A stretch of DNA of 61,940 bases from Pseudomonas lurida (GCF_013522705.1 NZ_JAAMRE010000036.1:1-61940), one strand, 5' to 3'. Positions 8,631 to 18,006 are shown, numbered from the stretch's first letter. Numbers and translations are program-made. Notes: generated by a model from the letters alone, not told the origin.

Positions 8631-9533
8631 ATGATGAGCGCCATGAACGAAGACCCCTACACGCGCTACTGGCGCTTTCATACTCCCGATCCCGACATCG
8701 CCCCACGCGAACAGGCACCGATGCTCGCTGAGGAGCAGGCGTGGGCTTACGAGCGCGCGCGCGGGCAACGCTTTGACTGGCTCACGGTGCTGATGGCGCC
8801 GCTGTGTTTGGGTGCGATCCTGCCTTTCCTGGTATTCCTGACGGGTTTGTGGCTATTGAGCGCCACGTTCATGCCGACACTGGCGGTTGATCGCATCGTC
8901 GGCAGTACCTTTGGCTGGCAAGTGCTGGTGACGCTCACAGTCATCGGGGCCTGGGGCCTGCGTAACTACCTGCGCGACCGCCGCGACCCGGTCATACGCT
9001 ACTGGGCGGCGATGCCGGGCCAGGGCCTGGTGGAACTGGAACGCCACAGGCTGGTGGCGGGTACGTGTCTGTGGGTGTCGGACTTCGACCCGGACTGCAA
9101 CACGCTGACGCAGTGGAAGGATGGCGAGTGGAGCAGTACCCAGAGCAGCGGAGTTTCACAGTGGATCGTGGCCACAACGGCGGCGGGCCACTGGCTGGTG
9201 CTCAAGGAAGAATACGCCGGCAACTTCACCTACAACCGTGTCGGATGTATGCCAGCCCTCGACAAACAATTGCACCCCGCCCAGAACCTGGCCGTGGCCT
9301 TCGCCCCCCGCACCAATGTGATGCTCGGGCGCCGCTTCGATGGCGAACCGATACCGTTGACCCGCACCACGTACTGGTTGTCGGCCGACGAACACAAGCG
9401 CCTGACGGAGCTTGCGCACCACTGGCACTTTTTCCCGCCGGACCGTTACGGCGTAATCAACCCCCAGGATGCAGCCTGGGTACAGCGACTGGTGGACAAG
9501 GCGCAGGCCAGCGCAGAGCCGGCCGACTGTTAG
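8631..9533 (+). CDS. Membrane protein of unknown function
   Basis: 300 residues. Start chosen at ATG 8631 (a second ATG follows directly) behind GGGGAAGG. Two hydrophobic segments lie at about 52-80 (LMAPLCLGAILPFLVFLTGL) and 90-113, with a soluble C-terminal half of about 190 residues containing no motif I recognise. The N-terminus is acidic and cytoplasmic-looking (EDPYTRYWRFHTPDPD). It diverges from the lactonase-fold gene; spacing of about 115 bases leaves room for both promoters. It is followed directly by the REP array. Confidence 0.7.
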   Translation: MMSAMNEDPYTRYWRFHTPDPDIAPREQAPMLAEEQAWAYERARGQRFDWLTVLMAPLCLGAILPFLVFLTGLWLLSATFMPTLAVDRIVGSTFGWQVLVTLTVIGAWGLRNYLRDRRDPVIRYWAAMPGQGLVELERHRLVAGTCLWVSDFDPDCNTLTQWKDGEWSSTQSSGVSQWIVATTAAGHWLVLKEEYAGNFTYNRVGCMPALDKQLHPAQNLAVAFAPRTNVMLGRRFDGEPIPLTRTTYWLSADEHKRLTELAHHWHFFPPDRYGVINPQDAAWVQRLVDKAQASAEPADC

Positions 9534-9537
9534 GGTG

Positions 9538-9802
9538 TAGTGAGCGGGGCTTTAGGCTTGCTGTGGTGAGCGGGCTCGTTGTGGTGAGCAGGCTTGCTGT
9601 GGTGAGCGGGCTTGCTGTGGTGAGCAGGCTTGCCCTGCGCTGGGCCGCGAAGCGGCCCCAAAACCAGCGACGCGGTTTGTCTGGGTGAACGCGGTGGTCT
9701 TATGAGGGGCCGCTTCGCGGCCCAGCGCAGGGCAAGCCTGCTCACCACAGCAAGCCCGCTCACCACAAAAGCCCCGTTCACCACAACAAGTCTGCTCACC
9801 AG
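9538..9802. repeat. Palindromic REP array 1 (left of RAYT)
   Basis: Several 18-bp units of TGTGGTGAGC(A/G)GGCTTGC lead into the core CTGCGCTGGGCCGCGAAGCG, and the same sequence then returns in reverse. The arms 9599-9659 and 9706-9766 are perfect inverted repeats of 61 bp around a 46-bp spacer. Within each arm, GGGCCGC-GAA-GCGGCCC forms its own hairpin. This is the organisation of REP doublets/REPINs mobilised by RAYT proteins. Confidence 0.9.
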
Positions 9803-9943
9803 AAAGGGCATCGCTGCTTACGGCCAGCTTGCCGGGCTGTAGGCGAGCAAGTCTGGATACATCCGGTCATCAACTGACATGGGCTCGTCACTCATCTCGG
9901 GCTAGCGTTAAAGCTCTTCAGAACAGTCACATAGAGCCACACA

Positions 9944-10402
9944 ATGCGCTCCACACCTCAATCCCATCGCCTGCGTCACGGTCGCTATTCGGAACATGGA
10001 CGTAGCTACTTGGTGACCTTCGTCGTGAATCACCGTCGCCCCTTATTTACGGACCTCTATCTGGGTCGCCTGCTGGTTATCGAGCTGCGGCAGGCGCATG
10101 AACTGGGCCTGGTCGATTCCATGGCCTGGGTGATCATGCCAGACCATGTGCATTGGCTATTTGAGTTGAAGCAACGGAATTTGCCCGATGTGATAAGGCG
10201 CGTGAAGTCGCGCAGTACGCTGACCATCAACCGACGCCGCCAAAGCAAGGAGCGGGTCTGGCAGCCCGGTTATCACGACAGGGCGGTACGTGCGCAGGAC
10301 GATGTGTGCAAGATGGCTCGCTACATCATTGCCAATCCCCTGCGGGCCGGCCTGGTGGAACGGGTCGGAGATTTTTCGTTATGGGACGCCGCCTGGCTCT
10401 GA
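9944..10402 (+). CDS. REP-associated tyrosine transposase (RAYT)
   Basis: 152 residues of the Y1 (HUH) transposase family. The metal-binding HUH motif is in MPDHVHWLFEL (~63-73); the catalytic Tyr is most likely in QPGYHDRAVR (~104-113); YIIANPLRAGLVERVGD is the conserved C-terminal RAYT signature. RAYTs nick and rejoin single-stranded REP hairpins and keep REP/REPIN populations going; they do not carry terminal inverted repeats of their own. Here the gene sits between two REP arrays, the usual genomic arrangement. It appears full length and intact. Confidence 0.93.
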   Translation: MRSTPQSHRLRHGRYSEHGRSYLVTFVVNHRRPLFTDLYLGRLLVIELRQAHELGLVDSMAWVIMPDHVHWLFELKQRNLPDVIRRVKSRSTLTINRRRQSKERVWQPGYHDRAVRAQDDVCKMARYIIANPLRAGLVERVGDFSLWDAAWL

Positions 10403-10454
10403 TATCTCAGCGGGCTTTGGAACATCTGGGAGGGTGTGCGTCCATACGTTTTAT

Positions 10455-10718
10455 TTGTGGCGAGAGCGTCTTTTGTGGTGAGCGGGGCTTGCTGTGGTGA
10501 GCGGGCTTGCCCCGCGCTGGGCTGCGAAGCAGCCCCTCATAAGACCACCGCGTTCACCCAGACAAACCGCGTCGCTGGTTTTGGGGCTGCTTCGCAGCCC
10601 AGCGCAGGGCAAGCCTGCTCACCACAGCAAGCCCGCTCACCACAAAAAGCCTGCTCACCACATCAAGCTCTCTCAATCCAACAAGGCTGTTCATAGCAGC
10701 AAGTCCGCTCAGCACAAA
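10455..10718. repeat. Palindromic REP array 2 (right of RAYT)
   Basis: Same architecture as the array left of the RAYT gene but with the spacer in the opposite orientation (CCTCATAAGACCACCGCGTT here; its complement on the left). The inner hairpin reads GGGCTGC-GAA-GCAGCCC, a paired C:G to T:A change relative to GGGCCGC-GAA-GCGGCCC. Outer 18-bp units continue to 10718 with increasing divergence. Confidence 0.88.
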
Positions 10719-10804
10719 CAGAGGTTCGGGTGTCGTTTCAGGAACCTTCGAGGCTGAGGGGGCTCACTTGTTGGGTCGCTCTTTTTTTGCTGAAAGGACT
10801 CCGC

Positions 10805-12544
10805 ATGCCTTCCACCCCGCCAGCGCTCCCTGAGCACGGCCCTATCCAACGCGAGCTGAGCCTGCGTGCCGTCGTCACCGGCACGCTGCTCGGTATCCTG
10901 CTTACGCCTTCCAATGTCTATGCCGGGTTGAAAATCGGTTGGTCGTTCAATATGTCGATCATCGCCCTGTTGGTGGGCTACGCGATCTGGCAAGGCCTGG
11001 CGCGGCGTTCGTCGCAGGGGCTGCCGTGGACGTTGCACGAGAGCAATATCAACCAGACCGTCGCCTCGGCCGCCGCGTCGATCATCTCCGGCGGGCTGGT
11101 GGCGCCGATCCCGGCTTATACCTTGCTGACCGGTAACCAGTTGGACGCGTTGCCGATGATCGCCTGGGTGTTCTCGGTGAGTTTCCTGGGGATCTGGATC
11201 GCCTGGTACCTGCGGCCCTCGTTGCTCAATGACGACGGGCTGAAATTCCCCGAAGGCATGGCCACTCTGGAAACCCTGTTGCACATCTACAACCACGGCC
11301 GCGAGGCCGCGACGCGCTTGAAAGTACTGCTGGGCGCGGCGGTGTTGTCGGGGCTGGTCAAGTGGGTCGACACGTTCCTGTGGGCGCTGCCGCGCTGGTC
11401 GCCGAGCGCTCACTTGGAGCGCCTGACGTTCACTGCCGACCCTTCGCTGTTGCTGGTGGGATTTGGCGGCATCATCGGCCTTCGCGTCGGTCTGACGCTA
11501 TTGCTCGGCGCCTTGCTCGCGTGGGGTGGGCTTGCGCCATGGCTGCTGGCCGAAGGCTTGGTGACGTTGCCCGCCGGCAGCACCGGGCCGCAGTTTGCCG
11601 TGCTGGTGGAATGGCTGTTGTGGCCGGGCGTGAGCCTGATGGTGTGTTCGACCTTGGCGTCCCTGGCCATTCGGTTGTGGGCGCTATATGCGTCCGGCCG
11701 CTCTACCGGGGCGCAGGCTTGGCGTGTGCCCAAGCCCGGTCCGGCCGCTGGATTTGTGCTGGCGATTGCCTTGGTGGTCAGCCTGCAGGCGCTGTTGTTC
11801 GGCATCAACCTGTGGATGGCGCTGCTGACCATTCCGTTGGCCATTTGCCTGGCCGCCGTGGCCGCGCGGGTTGTGGGCGCCACGGGTATTCCGCCGATTG
11901 GCGCCATCGGGCAATTGTCTCAGCTGAGTTTTGGCATCGTCGCGCCGGGCCAGGTGCCGATCAACCTGATGAGTGCCAACACCGCCGGTGGTTCAGCCGG
12001 GCAGTGCACCGACTTGATGAATGATTTCAAGGTGGGCAAGGCGATTGGCGCCACGCCGCACAAGCAGGTGATCGCGCAGATCCTGGGGATTTTTATCGGC
12101 AGTATCGTCGGCGTATTTGCCTACCTGGCGCTGATCCCCGACCCGCAGACCATGTTGTTGACCGAGCAGTGGCCGGCGCCGGCCGTCGCTACCTGGAAGG
12201 CCGTGGCGCAAACCCTCACCCATGGGCTGGACTCGCTGTCGGCCAGCATCCGTTGGGCCATAGCGTTGGGCGGCGTGATCGGCGTGCTGCTCGGCCTCCT
12301 GGACAGCACGTTGCCGGCACACCGTACGCGTTACCTGCCCAGCGCCGCCGCGTTGGGCCTGGCGTTCGTGCTGCCCGCGTCAGTGTCGCTGATGATGGCC
12401 CTCGGCGCCGTGCTCACCTGGCTGATGAGTTGCCGTTGGCCGAGCCTCACCGAACGCTTCGCGATCACCGCCGCAGCCGGCTTGATCGCCGGGGAAAGCA
12501 TCACCGGCGTCGGCGCTTCGCTGTGGGCGATGGTCAACGGGTGA
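10805..12544 (+). CDS. OPT-family oligopeptide transporter
   Basis: 579 residues from ATG 10805, preceded by AAAGGA at 10795-10800; the open frame extends upstream to 10730 but runs into the REP region. About 14-15 membrane segments. Family features include LLTPSNVYAGLKIGWSFNMS near the N-terminus, ESNINQTVASAAASIISGG, KFPEGMATLE and the conserved ANTAGGSAGQCTDLMNDFK. OPT proteins import peptides or metal-chelate compounds by proton symport; the substrate cannot be told from sequence. Stands alone between the REP array and a GST gene. Confidence 0.92.
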   Translation: MPSTPPALPEHGPIQRELSLRAVVTGTLLGILLTPSNVYAGLKIGWSFNMSIIALLVGYAIWQGLARRSSQGLPWTLHESNINQTVASAAASIISGGLVAPIPAYTLLTGNQLDALPMIAWVFSVSFLGIWIAWYLRPSLLNDDGLKFPEGMATLETLLHIYNHGREAATRLKVLLGAAVLSGLVKWVDTFLWALPRWSPSAHLERLTFTADPSLLLVGFGGIIGLRVGLTLLLGALLAWGGLAPWLLAEGLVTLPAGSTGPQFAVLVEWLLWPGVSLMVCSTLASLAIRLWALYASGRSTGAQAWRVPKPGPAAGFVLAIALVVSLQALLFGINLWMALLTIPLAICLAAVAARVVGATGIPPIGAIGQLSQLSFGIVAPGQVPINLMSANTAGGSAGQCTDLMNDFKVGKAIGATPHKQVIAQILGIFIGSIVGVFAYLALIPDPQTMLLTEQWPAPAVATWKAVAQTLTHGLDSLSASIRWAIALGGVIGVLLGLLDSTLPAHRTRYLPSAAALGLAFVLPASVSLMMALGAVLTWLMSCRWPSLTERFAITAAAGLIAGESITGVGASLWAMVNG

Positions 12545-12654
12545 GGTCGATACGGCTCGGCCTGCACACGCCTCATTCAGGTGCTTAATAGACGGCACTC
12601 GGGCGCGTTGGCGTAGTCTGTTGCTACACACCTACTGTCGTTCGCGGAGTCTGC

Positions 12655-13281
12655 ATGATCACTGTCCACCACCTGAACAACTCGCGCTCCCAGCGCATCC
12701 TGTGGCTGCTTGAAGAATTGGGCGTGCCTTACGAGATCAAGCGCTATCAGCGCGACCCCAAGACCAACCTCGCGCCGCCTGAACTCAAGGCGGTCCACCC
12801 ACTGGGCAAATCGCCGGTGATCGAGGACGGCCCGCATGTGGTGATCGAATCCGGCGCCATCGTTGATTACCTGATCCGCCGCCACGGCCAGGGCCGCCTG
12901 CAACCCGATCCGGCCAGCGCCACCTATGACGAATACGTGCAGTGGCTGCACTTCGCCGAAGGCTCGGCGATGCTGCCATTGATGCTCAACCTGTATGTGG
13001 GGCGCCTGGGCGATGCCGGCGCGCCGTTGCACCCGCGGATCGAATCGGAACTGGCCAACTACCTCGGCTACCTGAACGACGTGCTGGAGCGCACCCCTTA
13101 CCTGGTGGGTGAAGACTTCAGCGGCGCGGATATCCAGATGAGTTTCATCGGTGAAATCGCTCAGGCACAGGGCAAGTTGCAAGCCTACCCGCACCTGGCG
13201 GCGTGGCTGCAGCGCCTGCAGGCGCGCCCGGCCTATCGCAACGCGGTGGAGCAGGGCGGCGAGTACGCGTTCGCCAAATGA
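12655..13281 (+). CDS. Glutathione S-transferase
   Basis: 208 residues, normal for cytosolic GSTs. N-terminal thioredoxin fold starts MITVHHLNNSRSQRILWLLE with the likely catalytic Ser10 in NNSRSQR; PLGKSPVIEDG contains the cis-Pro, and IESGAIVDYL the glutathione-binding Glu-Ser. The C-terminal helical domain runs from about 85 and includes YLVGEDFSGADIQMSF, the family's N-capping box (S/T-x-x-D). Similar to the yeast Gtt1/bacterial GST group. Substrate unknown. RBS CGGAG lies just before the ATG. Confidence 0.92.
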   Translation: MITVHHLNNSRSQRILWLLEELGVPYEIKRYQRDPKTNLAPPELKAVHPLGKSPVIEDGPHVVIESGAIVDYLIRRHGQGRLQPDPASATYDEYVQWLHFAEGSAMLPLMLNLYVGRLGDAGAPLHPRIESELANYLGYLNDVLERTPYLVGEDFSGADIQMSFIGEIAQAQGKLQAYPHLAAWLQRLQARPAYRNAVEQGGEYAFAK

Positions 13282-13357
13282 CCGCATGATGCCGGCGGCA
13301 GTGGCGTCGACCGTGCCGCTGCCATGGCCTGTTCGCCGGGCTTGAAGGCCCGGCGCC

Positions 13358-15121
13358 TCAGCGCACTCGCGTTCGGCTTTGCACCGCCAGGTCCAGGGCC
13401 TTTTGCATGTCCAGGCGAGCCGAGCGTCCTACATCTTTGTCGTTAAGCTGATAGTTGCGTTCCGAGGGCAGGATCGGCGCGGTGAGGTCCTGGGCGTCGC
13501 TGCGTTCGAAGTCATGGTTGTCACCGATGGTCATGGCGCTGCGGCGCAGCAGCATGCGCAGTTGCTCGGGCTGCAACTGCGGGTTGATCGACAGCATCGC
13601 CGCCACGAGGCCGGCGACCATCGGCGTCGCGTACGAGGTGCCGCAATGCACGGCGCCTTGCTCATCAGCGCCCGGGGTCGAGGCGTGGGTGCAAGCGGCG
13701 GCGGTGATGTCGACGCGCATGTCGACGTTCGAAGAGGTGCGCGTGACCGCATAGCCGGGGTCATCCACCGCCACGTCGGCGCGTTCGCTGCGCTGATGCC
13801 CGCCCACCACCAGCAATTGTTCGGTGATGAACGAGGAGGGCAGGCGGTAGTCATCGGTGCCGGAGAATGACGAGCCGTTGCCGGCCGAGTTCACCACGAT
13901 CACGTCGGGATGCTCCTTGCGCAGCCACAGGAAAAACTCCTCCAGCAGTTCCTCATAGCCGCCCATGGCGATTCCCGAGCGCACCAGGGAATCGACCTCC
14001 TTGCCATTGACGTCTTGGGTGCCGACGCGATGGATACCCCAACTCCAGTTCAGCACCCGCACGCCGTCCTCCACCAGGTTGACTGAAGCTGCGATGTTGG
14101 CAGTGATGCCGGCGTCGGAATTGCGGTCGACGATGACCTCGAAGCCGCCGCTGGCCTTATCCAGGCCGCGCAGGAACCCGCGGTTGCCGCCCTTGTCCCA
14201 GCGCGCTGCGAGGATGCCGGCCACGGTGGTGCCATGGCTGTCGGGCTTGGTGCTGTCGCGGGCGTAGACGCAGGTGCGTTTGGGCGAACAGGCGCCGAGG
14301 TCGTCGGCGAAGTCCGCAGTGTCGAAATCCACACCGCGCTCGATCACGCCGATGCGGATCGGTTGTGGCGTAATCGGTGTGTGGTGACCGGGAATGCGTC
14401 GCTGATAGTAGGCAACCGCATCGAGAAAACGGTTGGCGGCCCACTCGTCGGAGTCCGCCGCGGGTTTGTTCGGTTTCGCCTGGGGCGCGGCCTGTTCCTG
14501 CTCTTCGGCGCCGGACTCTTCGATCACCACCGCATCCACCCCGGTCTCGCTGCCCAGGCGCAGCACCAGTGCGTCACGCTGCGTCAGGTCTTTGGCCGGC
14601 ACTCGCAGCTGGTAGACATTCAGCGGCGCGATGGCTCCGACCACCGTCGCTCCATACTTGCGCGCCAGACGCTCGGCTTCCTGGCGCCCGTTCTGGTCTT
14701 CTTCGATCAGCACGCTGACCAGGTCGACATAGGTGGTCAGGCCGTCCATGTTCTTCGCCACTTCATCGGGTCGTGCGGCCACCACGTGGCTGTGACGCAG
14801 GGTCAGCCAGGCTGCGTTGCTGGTGCGCGGGCCGTCCTCCAGCCATAACGGGCCGCTCTGGTAGTGGCTGCTGTCGAGGTGCAGGCGCAGGGTGTCGCCA
14901 TCACGCTCAACGGCTGGCGCGGGCAGCGCCTTGCCCGCCAGTTTCAGCTGCGGCGTGGCGGCGCCCAGCCCACGTATGCTGAGGCACCAGTCCTGTTGGC
15001 GGTTCTCCAGCAGGTTACCGCAGCGCTTGAGGTTTTCCAGGCGCAGCGGCTCCTGGGCGCACGCGGCGGCGCTGGCAGTTAACGTGAGGAGGGTCGCGAG
15101 GGCGCTGGATTTGAAGGGCAT
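13358..15121 (-). CDS. Exported S8 (subtilisin-like) serine protease homologue
   Basis: 587 residues from ATG 15121, which opens a signal peptide (MPFKSSALATLLTLTASAAA); the longer frame to 15277 reads into the neighbour's promoter. A ~200-residue N-terminal region precedes an S8 domain. His296 in DSHGTTVAGILAARW, the oxyanion Asn415 in VVNSAGNGSS and Ser496 in GTSYATPMVAGL are present. The position of the catalytic Asp reads VIERGVDF, so Glu261 replaces the Asp of VIDTGV. Shares a 125-base divergent promoter region with an MFS transporter. Periplasmic or outer-surface location is likely; activity is uncertain. Confidence 0.9.
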   Translation of the reverse strand: MPFKSSALATLLTLTASAAACAQEPLRLENLKRCGNLLENRQQDWCLSIRGLGAATPQLKLAGKALPAPAVERDGDTLRLHLDSSHYQSGPLWLEDGPRTSNAAWLTLRHSHVVAARPDEVAKNMDGLTTYVDLVSVLIEEDQNGRQEAERLARKYGATVVGAIAPLNVYQLRVPAKDLTQRDALVLRLGSETGVDAVVIEESGAEEQEQAAPQAKPNKPAADSDEWAANRFLDAVAYYQRRIPGHHTPITPQPIRIGVIERGVDFDTADFADDLGACSPKRTCVYARDSTKPDSHGTTVAGILAARWDKGGNRGFLRGLDKASGGFEVIVDRNSDAGITANIAASVNLVEDGVRVLNWSWGIHRVGTQDVNGKEVDSLVRSGIAMGGYEELLEEFFLWLRKEHPDVIVVNSAGNGSSFSGTDDYRLPSSFITEQLLVVGGHQRSERADVAVDDPGYAVTRTSSNVDMRVDITAAACTHASTPGADEQGAVHCGTSYATPMVAGLVAAMLSINPQLQPEQLRMLLRRSAMTIGDNHDFERSDAQDLTAPILPSERNYQLNDKDVGRSARLDMQKALDLAVQSRTRVR

Positions 15122-15246
15122 GGGGCTGGTTCTTTGCCGGGAGGTGTTGTTCCGACTGTGGCGCAGGGCGCTGCGTTCCAAGACTTTGAACTCCTGCGGC
15201 GCCGCTTGGCTCCTATTTCTTAAGGTTCTGCACCAGGGATGTCGCG

Positions 15247-16704
15247 ATGACCGATCAACACCTGCCTGCCGGCACACCCGGCGCCGTCTTTGAAACCGAC
15301 TTGCCGGCGCGGCTCGACCGCTTGCCCTGGGGCCGCTTCCACACCTTGCTGGTGTTTGCGCTGGGTATCACCTGGCTGCTTGACGGCCTGGAGGTGACCC
15401 TGGCCGGCTCGGTGTCCGGCGCCTTGAAAAACAGCCCTGACCTGCGCATGAGCAATTTCGACATCGGCCTGGCCGGCGGCGTGTACATCGCCGGCGCCGT
15501 GCTCGGGGCGCTGCTGTTCGGCTGGCTCACCGACCGCCTGGGGCGACGCAAACTGTTTTTCATCACCTTGTGGCTGTACATCGGTGCCACCGCAGCGACG
15601 GCGTTTTCCTTCAGCCTGGAAAGCTTTTTGCTGTTTCGCTTCCTTACCGGCATGGGCATCGGCGGCGAGTACACGGCGATCAATTCGACCATCCAGGAAT
15701 TCACCCCGGCGCGTTATCGCGGCTGGGTGGACCTCACCATCAACGGTACTTTTTGGCTGGGTGCCGCGCTGGGCGCCGGCGGGGCTATCGTGTTGCTTGA
15801 CCCGAACGTGGTCGGCGGCGACCTCGGCTGGCGCCTGTGTTTCGGCATCGGCGCTGCGCTGGGCCTGATTATTCTGGTCATGCGCCTGTGGCTGCCGGAA
15901 AGCCCGCGTTGGCTGTTGATTCACGGCCAGCACGACGAAGCCCGGCGCATCGTCGAAGGCATCGAAACCCGGCTGCGCCACCAGGGGCATGCATTGCCTG
16001 CCGTGAGCGGCCCCGGCCTGCGCCTGCACCCACGCGACCACACGCCTCTGGGCGAAATCTTCCACACCCTGTTCGTCAGTTTTCGCCGCCGCGCGCTGGT
16101 GGGCATGACCCTGCTGACCGCCCAGGCGTTTTTCTACAACGCGATCTTCTTCACTTATGCCCTGGTGCTCACCGACTTCTACCAGGTGCCCGCCGAACAG
16201 GTCGGCTGGTACGTGCTGCCGCTGGCCCTGGGAAACTTCTGCGGGCCGCTGCTGCTGGGGCGGCTGTTCGATGTGATCGGCCGGCGCGTGATGATCAGCT
16301 TGACCTATGCGGTGTCCGGTGTGCTGCTGGCGCTGAGCGGGTACGCGTTTGCGCAAGGCTGGTTCGACGTGACCCAGCAAGCCATCGCGTGGATGGTGAT
16401 TTTCTTCTTCGCCTCGGCTGCCGCCAGCTCGGCGTACCTGACCGTCGCCGAGACCTTCCCCCTGGAAATCCGCGCACTGGCCATCGCCGTGTTCTACGCA
16501 TTCGGCACCGGGCTGGGCGGGATCATCGGGCCGACCTTGTTCGGGCAACTTATCCAGACGCAACAGCGCGGCAGTTTGTTGATCGGCTATCTGATCGGCG
16601 CCGTGCTCATGTGTGGCGCGGCGGTGGTGCAGGCGGTCTGGGGCGTGGCGGCGGAGCGGCAGGCACTGGAGACGGTGGCCAGGCCGCTGTCGCAGGCCAG
16701 ATAA
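15247..16704 (+). CDS. MFS transporter, sugar-porter-like branch
   Basis: 485 residues, 12 predicted membrane segments. WLLDGLEVTLAGSVSGALK in segment 1, DRLGRRKLFF after segment 2, RFLTGMGIGGEYTAINSTIQ in segment 4 and LPESPRWLL before the central loop match the sugar porter/metabolite:H+ symporter branch; the WLLDGLEVTL start resembles NiaP-type nicotinate transporters. The substrate cannot be fixed. ATG follows GGGATGTCGCG and lies 125 bases from the divergent protease gene. Confidence 0.88.
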   Translation: MTDQHLPAGTPGAVFETDLPARLDRLPWGRFHTLLVFALGITWLLDGLEVTLAGSVSGALKNSPDLRMSNFDIGLAGGVYIAGAVLGALLFGWLTDRLGRRKLFFITLWLYIGATAATAFSFSLESFLLFRFLTGMGIGGEYTAINSTIQEFTPARYRGWVDLTINGTFWLGAALGAGGAIVLLDPNVVGGDLGWRLCFGIGAALGLIILVMRLWLPESPRWLLIHGQHDEARRIVEGIETRLRHQGHALPAVSGPGLRLHPRDHTPLGEIFHTLFVSFRRRALVGMTLLTAQAFFYNAIFFTYALVLTDFYQVPAEQVGWYVLPLALGNFCGPLLLGRLFDVIGRRVMISLTYAVSGVLLALSGYAFAQGWFDVTQQAIAWMVIFFFASAAASSAYLTVAETFPLEIRALAIAVFYAFGTGLGGIIGPTLFGQLIQTQQRGSLLIGYLIGAVLMCGAAVVQAVWGVAAERQALETVARPLSQAR

Positions 16705-16778
16705 CGCTGGTGCCGCTTCGGTTTATCCACTAATTTGCGGCATCACACGCCCACGCTACATCCCACGGAATTCGCCCC

Positions 16779-17144
16779 ATGCCTCTGCGTTCGAGCCTGT
16801 TGTGCCTGTGTCTGTTCAGCGGCCTGAGCCAGGCCGCCGTCGACTGTTCCGCCCTGGCGGAAAAAATCTCCGGCACGGCGCCTGAGTTTCATCCTTCGGT
16901 GCAGGGCAAGGTGATCGGCACCGGGCGTGCGCATTTTCATACCGCGCCGGATGAGGCCTGTGCCAACAAGACGCTGTTCGTGATCCCCGGTGACGGCCTG
17001 ACGGTCTACGCCATGCTGGAAGACCAGTCGTGGGTGCAAGTGAACTTCGTCGCCAAGGATGGCGAGGACTACACCGGTTGGGTCAAGGCCGACCGGGTGG
17101 AGATCGGCGAGGCTTACGGCGCGCCGTCGGAGGAGGTGCAGTGA
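16779..17144 (+). CDS. Small exported SH3-like protein
   Basis: 121 residues: a signal peptide (MPLRSSLLCLCLFSGLSQAA) then a ~100-residue mature domain. Two cysteines (in VDCSALAE and EACANKTLF) could form a disulfide. GLTVYAMLEDQSWVQVNFV and DYTGWVKADRVEI look like an SH3-type barrel ending (Gly-Trp-Val). Function unknown; periplasmic. No operon partner, with about 75 bases on the 5' side. Confidence 0.7.
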   Translation: MPLRSSLLCLCLFSGLSQAAVDCSALAEKISGTAPEFHPSVQGKVIGTGRAHFHTAPDEACANKTLFVIPGDGLTVYAMLEDQSWVQVNFVAKDGEDYTGWVKADRVEIGEAYGAPSEEVQ

Positions 17145-17253
17145 CCGGCGCCAATCAGGATCTCAGGCCGATTTACAACTGTTTACGTATTGCTTGATGG
17201 CTTCGCGTTAGGCTTCTTACCGACCCGACCCCACGTTGAATGAGCCTGCAAGC

Positions 17254-17994
17254 ATGAAGCTCCCCGCCATCGCCGCCGTGTTTATCGCACTCGTTACGCT
17301 GCACTCGCCTTGGACGCAAGCCGCCACACCCCTCACACATGTCGCCATCTACCGTGGCCCGGCGGGCTGTGAGGACTGTTCCGAAAACGTCAAACAGGCG
17401 TTGCTGCGGCTCAGCCCCGATTACCAGATCGATTTTGTGGGGGCTGACGAAGCGGTCGACATCACCCCCCAAACCCTCGCGCGTTATGACCTGTATGTTC
17501 AGCCCGGCGGAGGCCAGGACATTCCTGCGGCGCTGGACAGTTTAGGTGCGGCGCGCGTGCAAGCCATCCGCGAATACGTGGCCAGGGGCGGGCGCTACCT
17601 GGGGTTGTGCATGGGGGCTTATCTGGCCGATAAGGGCAACTTCGGTTTGATCCGCTACGACCTTGATTCCGAAGCCGGGCGGCCTGGTTTTGAAGTGAAG
17701 GGCATTGAGGACGCGGCGGTGAGGGTGGTATGGGATGGCAAGGCCGACAGCGTGTTTTATCAGGATGGACCTTATTTTCCCAAGGCCGATGCGCGCGCGC
17801 CGTATACGGTGATTGCCACCTATGCCAATAGCGATGTCGCGGCGGCGCGGTACACCTATGCGAAAGGTGTGGTGGTGCTGAGCGGCCCGCATCCGGAGGC
17901 GGGGCAGGAGTGGTTCGAGGACGCCGACATTGCGCTGAGCAGGATGCCCAGAGGCGAACTCTTTGGCGTATTGGTGCGCAAGGCGGCTGAATAG
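17254..17994 (+). CDS. Exported BPL-N / class I amidotransferase-like protein
   Basis: 246 residues from ATG 17254, which begins a signal peptide (MKLPAIAAVFIALVTLHSPW, ending TQAA). A TTG six codons upstream is less likely. The mature domain has a glutamine-amidotransferase-like fold: VQPGGGQDIPAAL, then the nucleophile elbow GRYLGLCMGAYLADKG with Cys in GLCMGA, and SGPHPEAGQEWFED with the candidate His near the C-terminus. This matches the biotin-protein-ligase N-terminal (BPL-N) family, found without a ligase domain. Periplasmic role unknown. Confidence 0.78.
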   Translation: MKLPAIAAVFIALVTLHSPWTQAATPLTHVAIYRGPAGCEDCSENVKQALLRLSPDYQIDFVGADEAVDITPQTLARYDLYVQPGGGQDIPAALDSLGAARVQAIREYVARGGRYLGLCMGAYLADKGNFGLIRYDLDSEAGRPGFEVKGIEDAAVRVVWDGKADSVFYQDGPYFPKADARAPYTVIATYANSDVAAARYTYAKGVVVLSGPHPEAGQEWFEDADIALSRMPRGELFGVLVRKAAE

Positions 17995-18006
17995 GCGCAC
18001 CGAATA

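Noticed and set aside
9538..9802. CRISPR-like regular repeats
   Set aside because: Repeat units are contiguous and palindromic with no unique spacers between each; the pattern is REP, not CRISPR. The 226-bp units at 38.4 kb were rejected for the same reason.
15220..16563. 447-codon frame opposite the MFS gene
   Set aside because: Gln/Arg/His-rich antisense shadow; the plus-strand MFS protein has clear family motifs.
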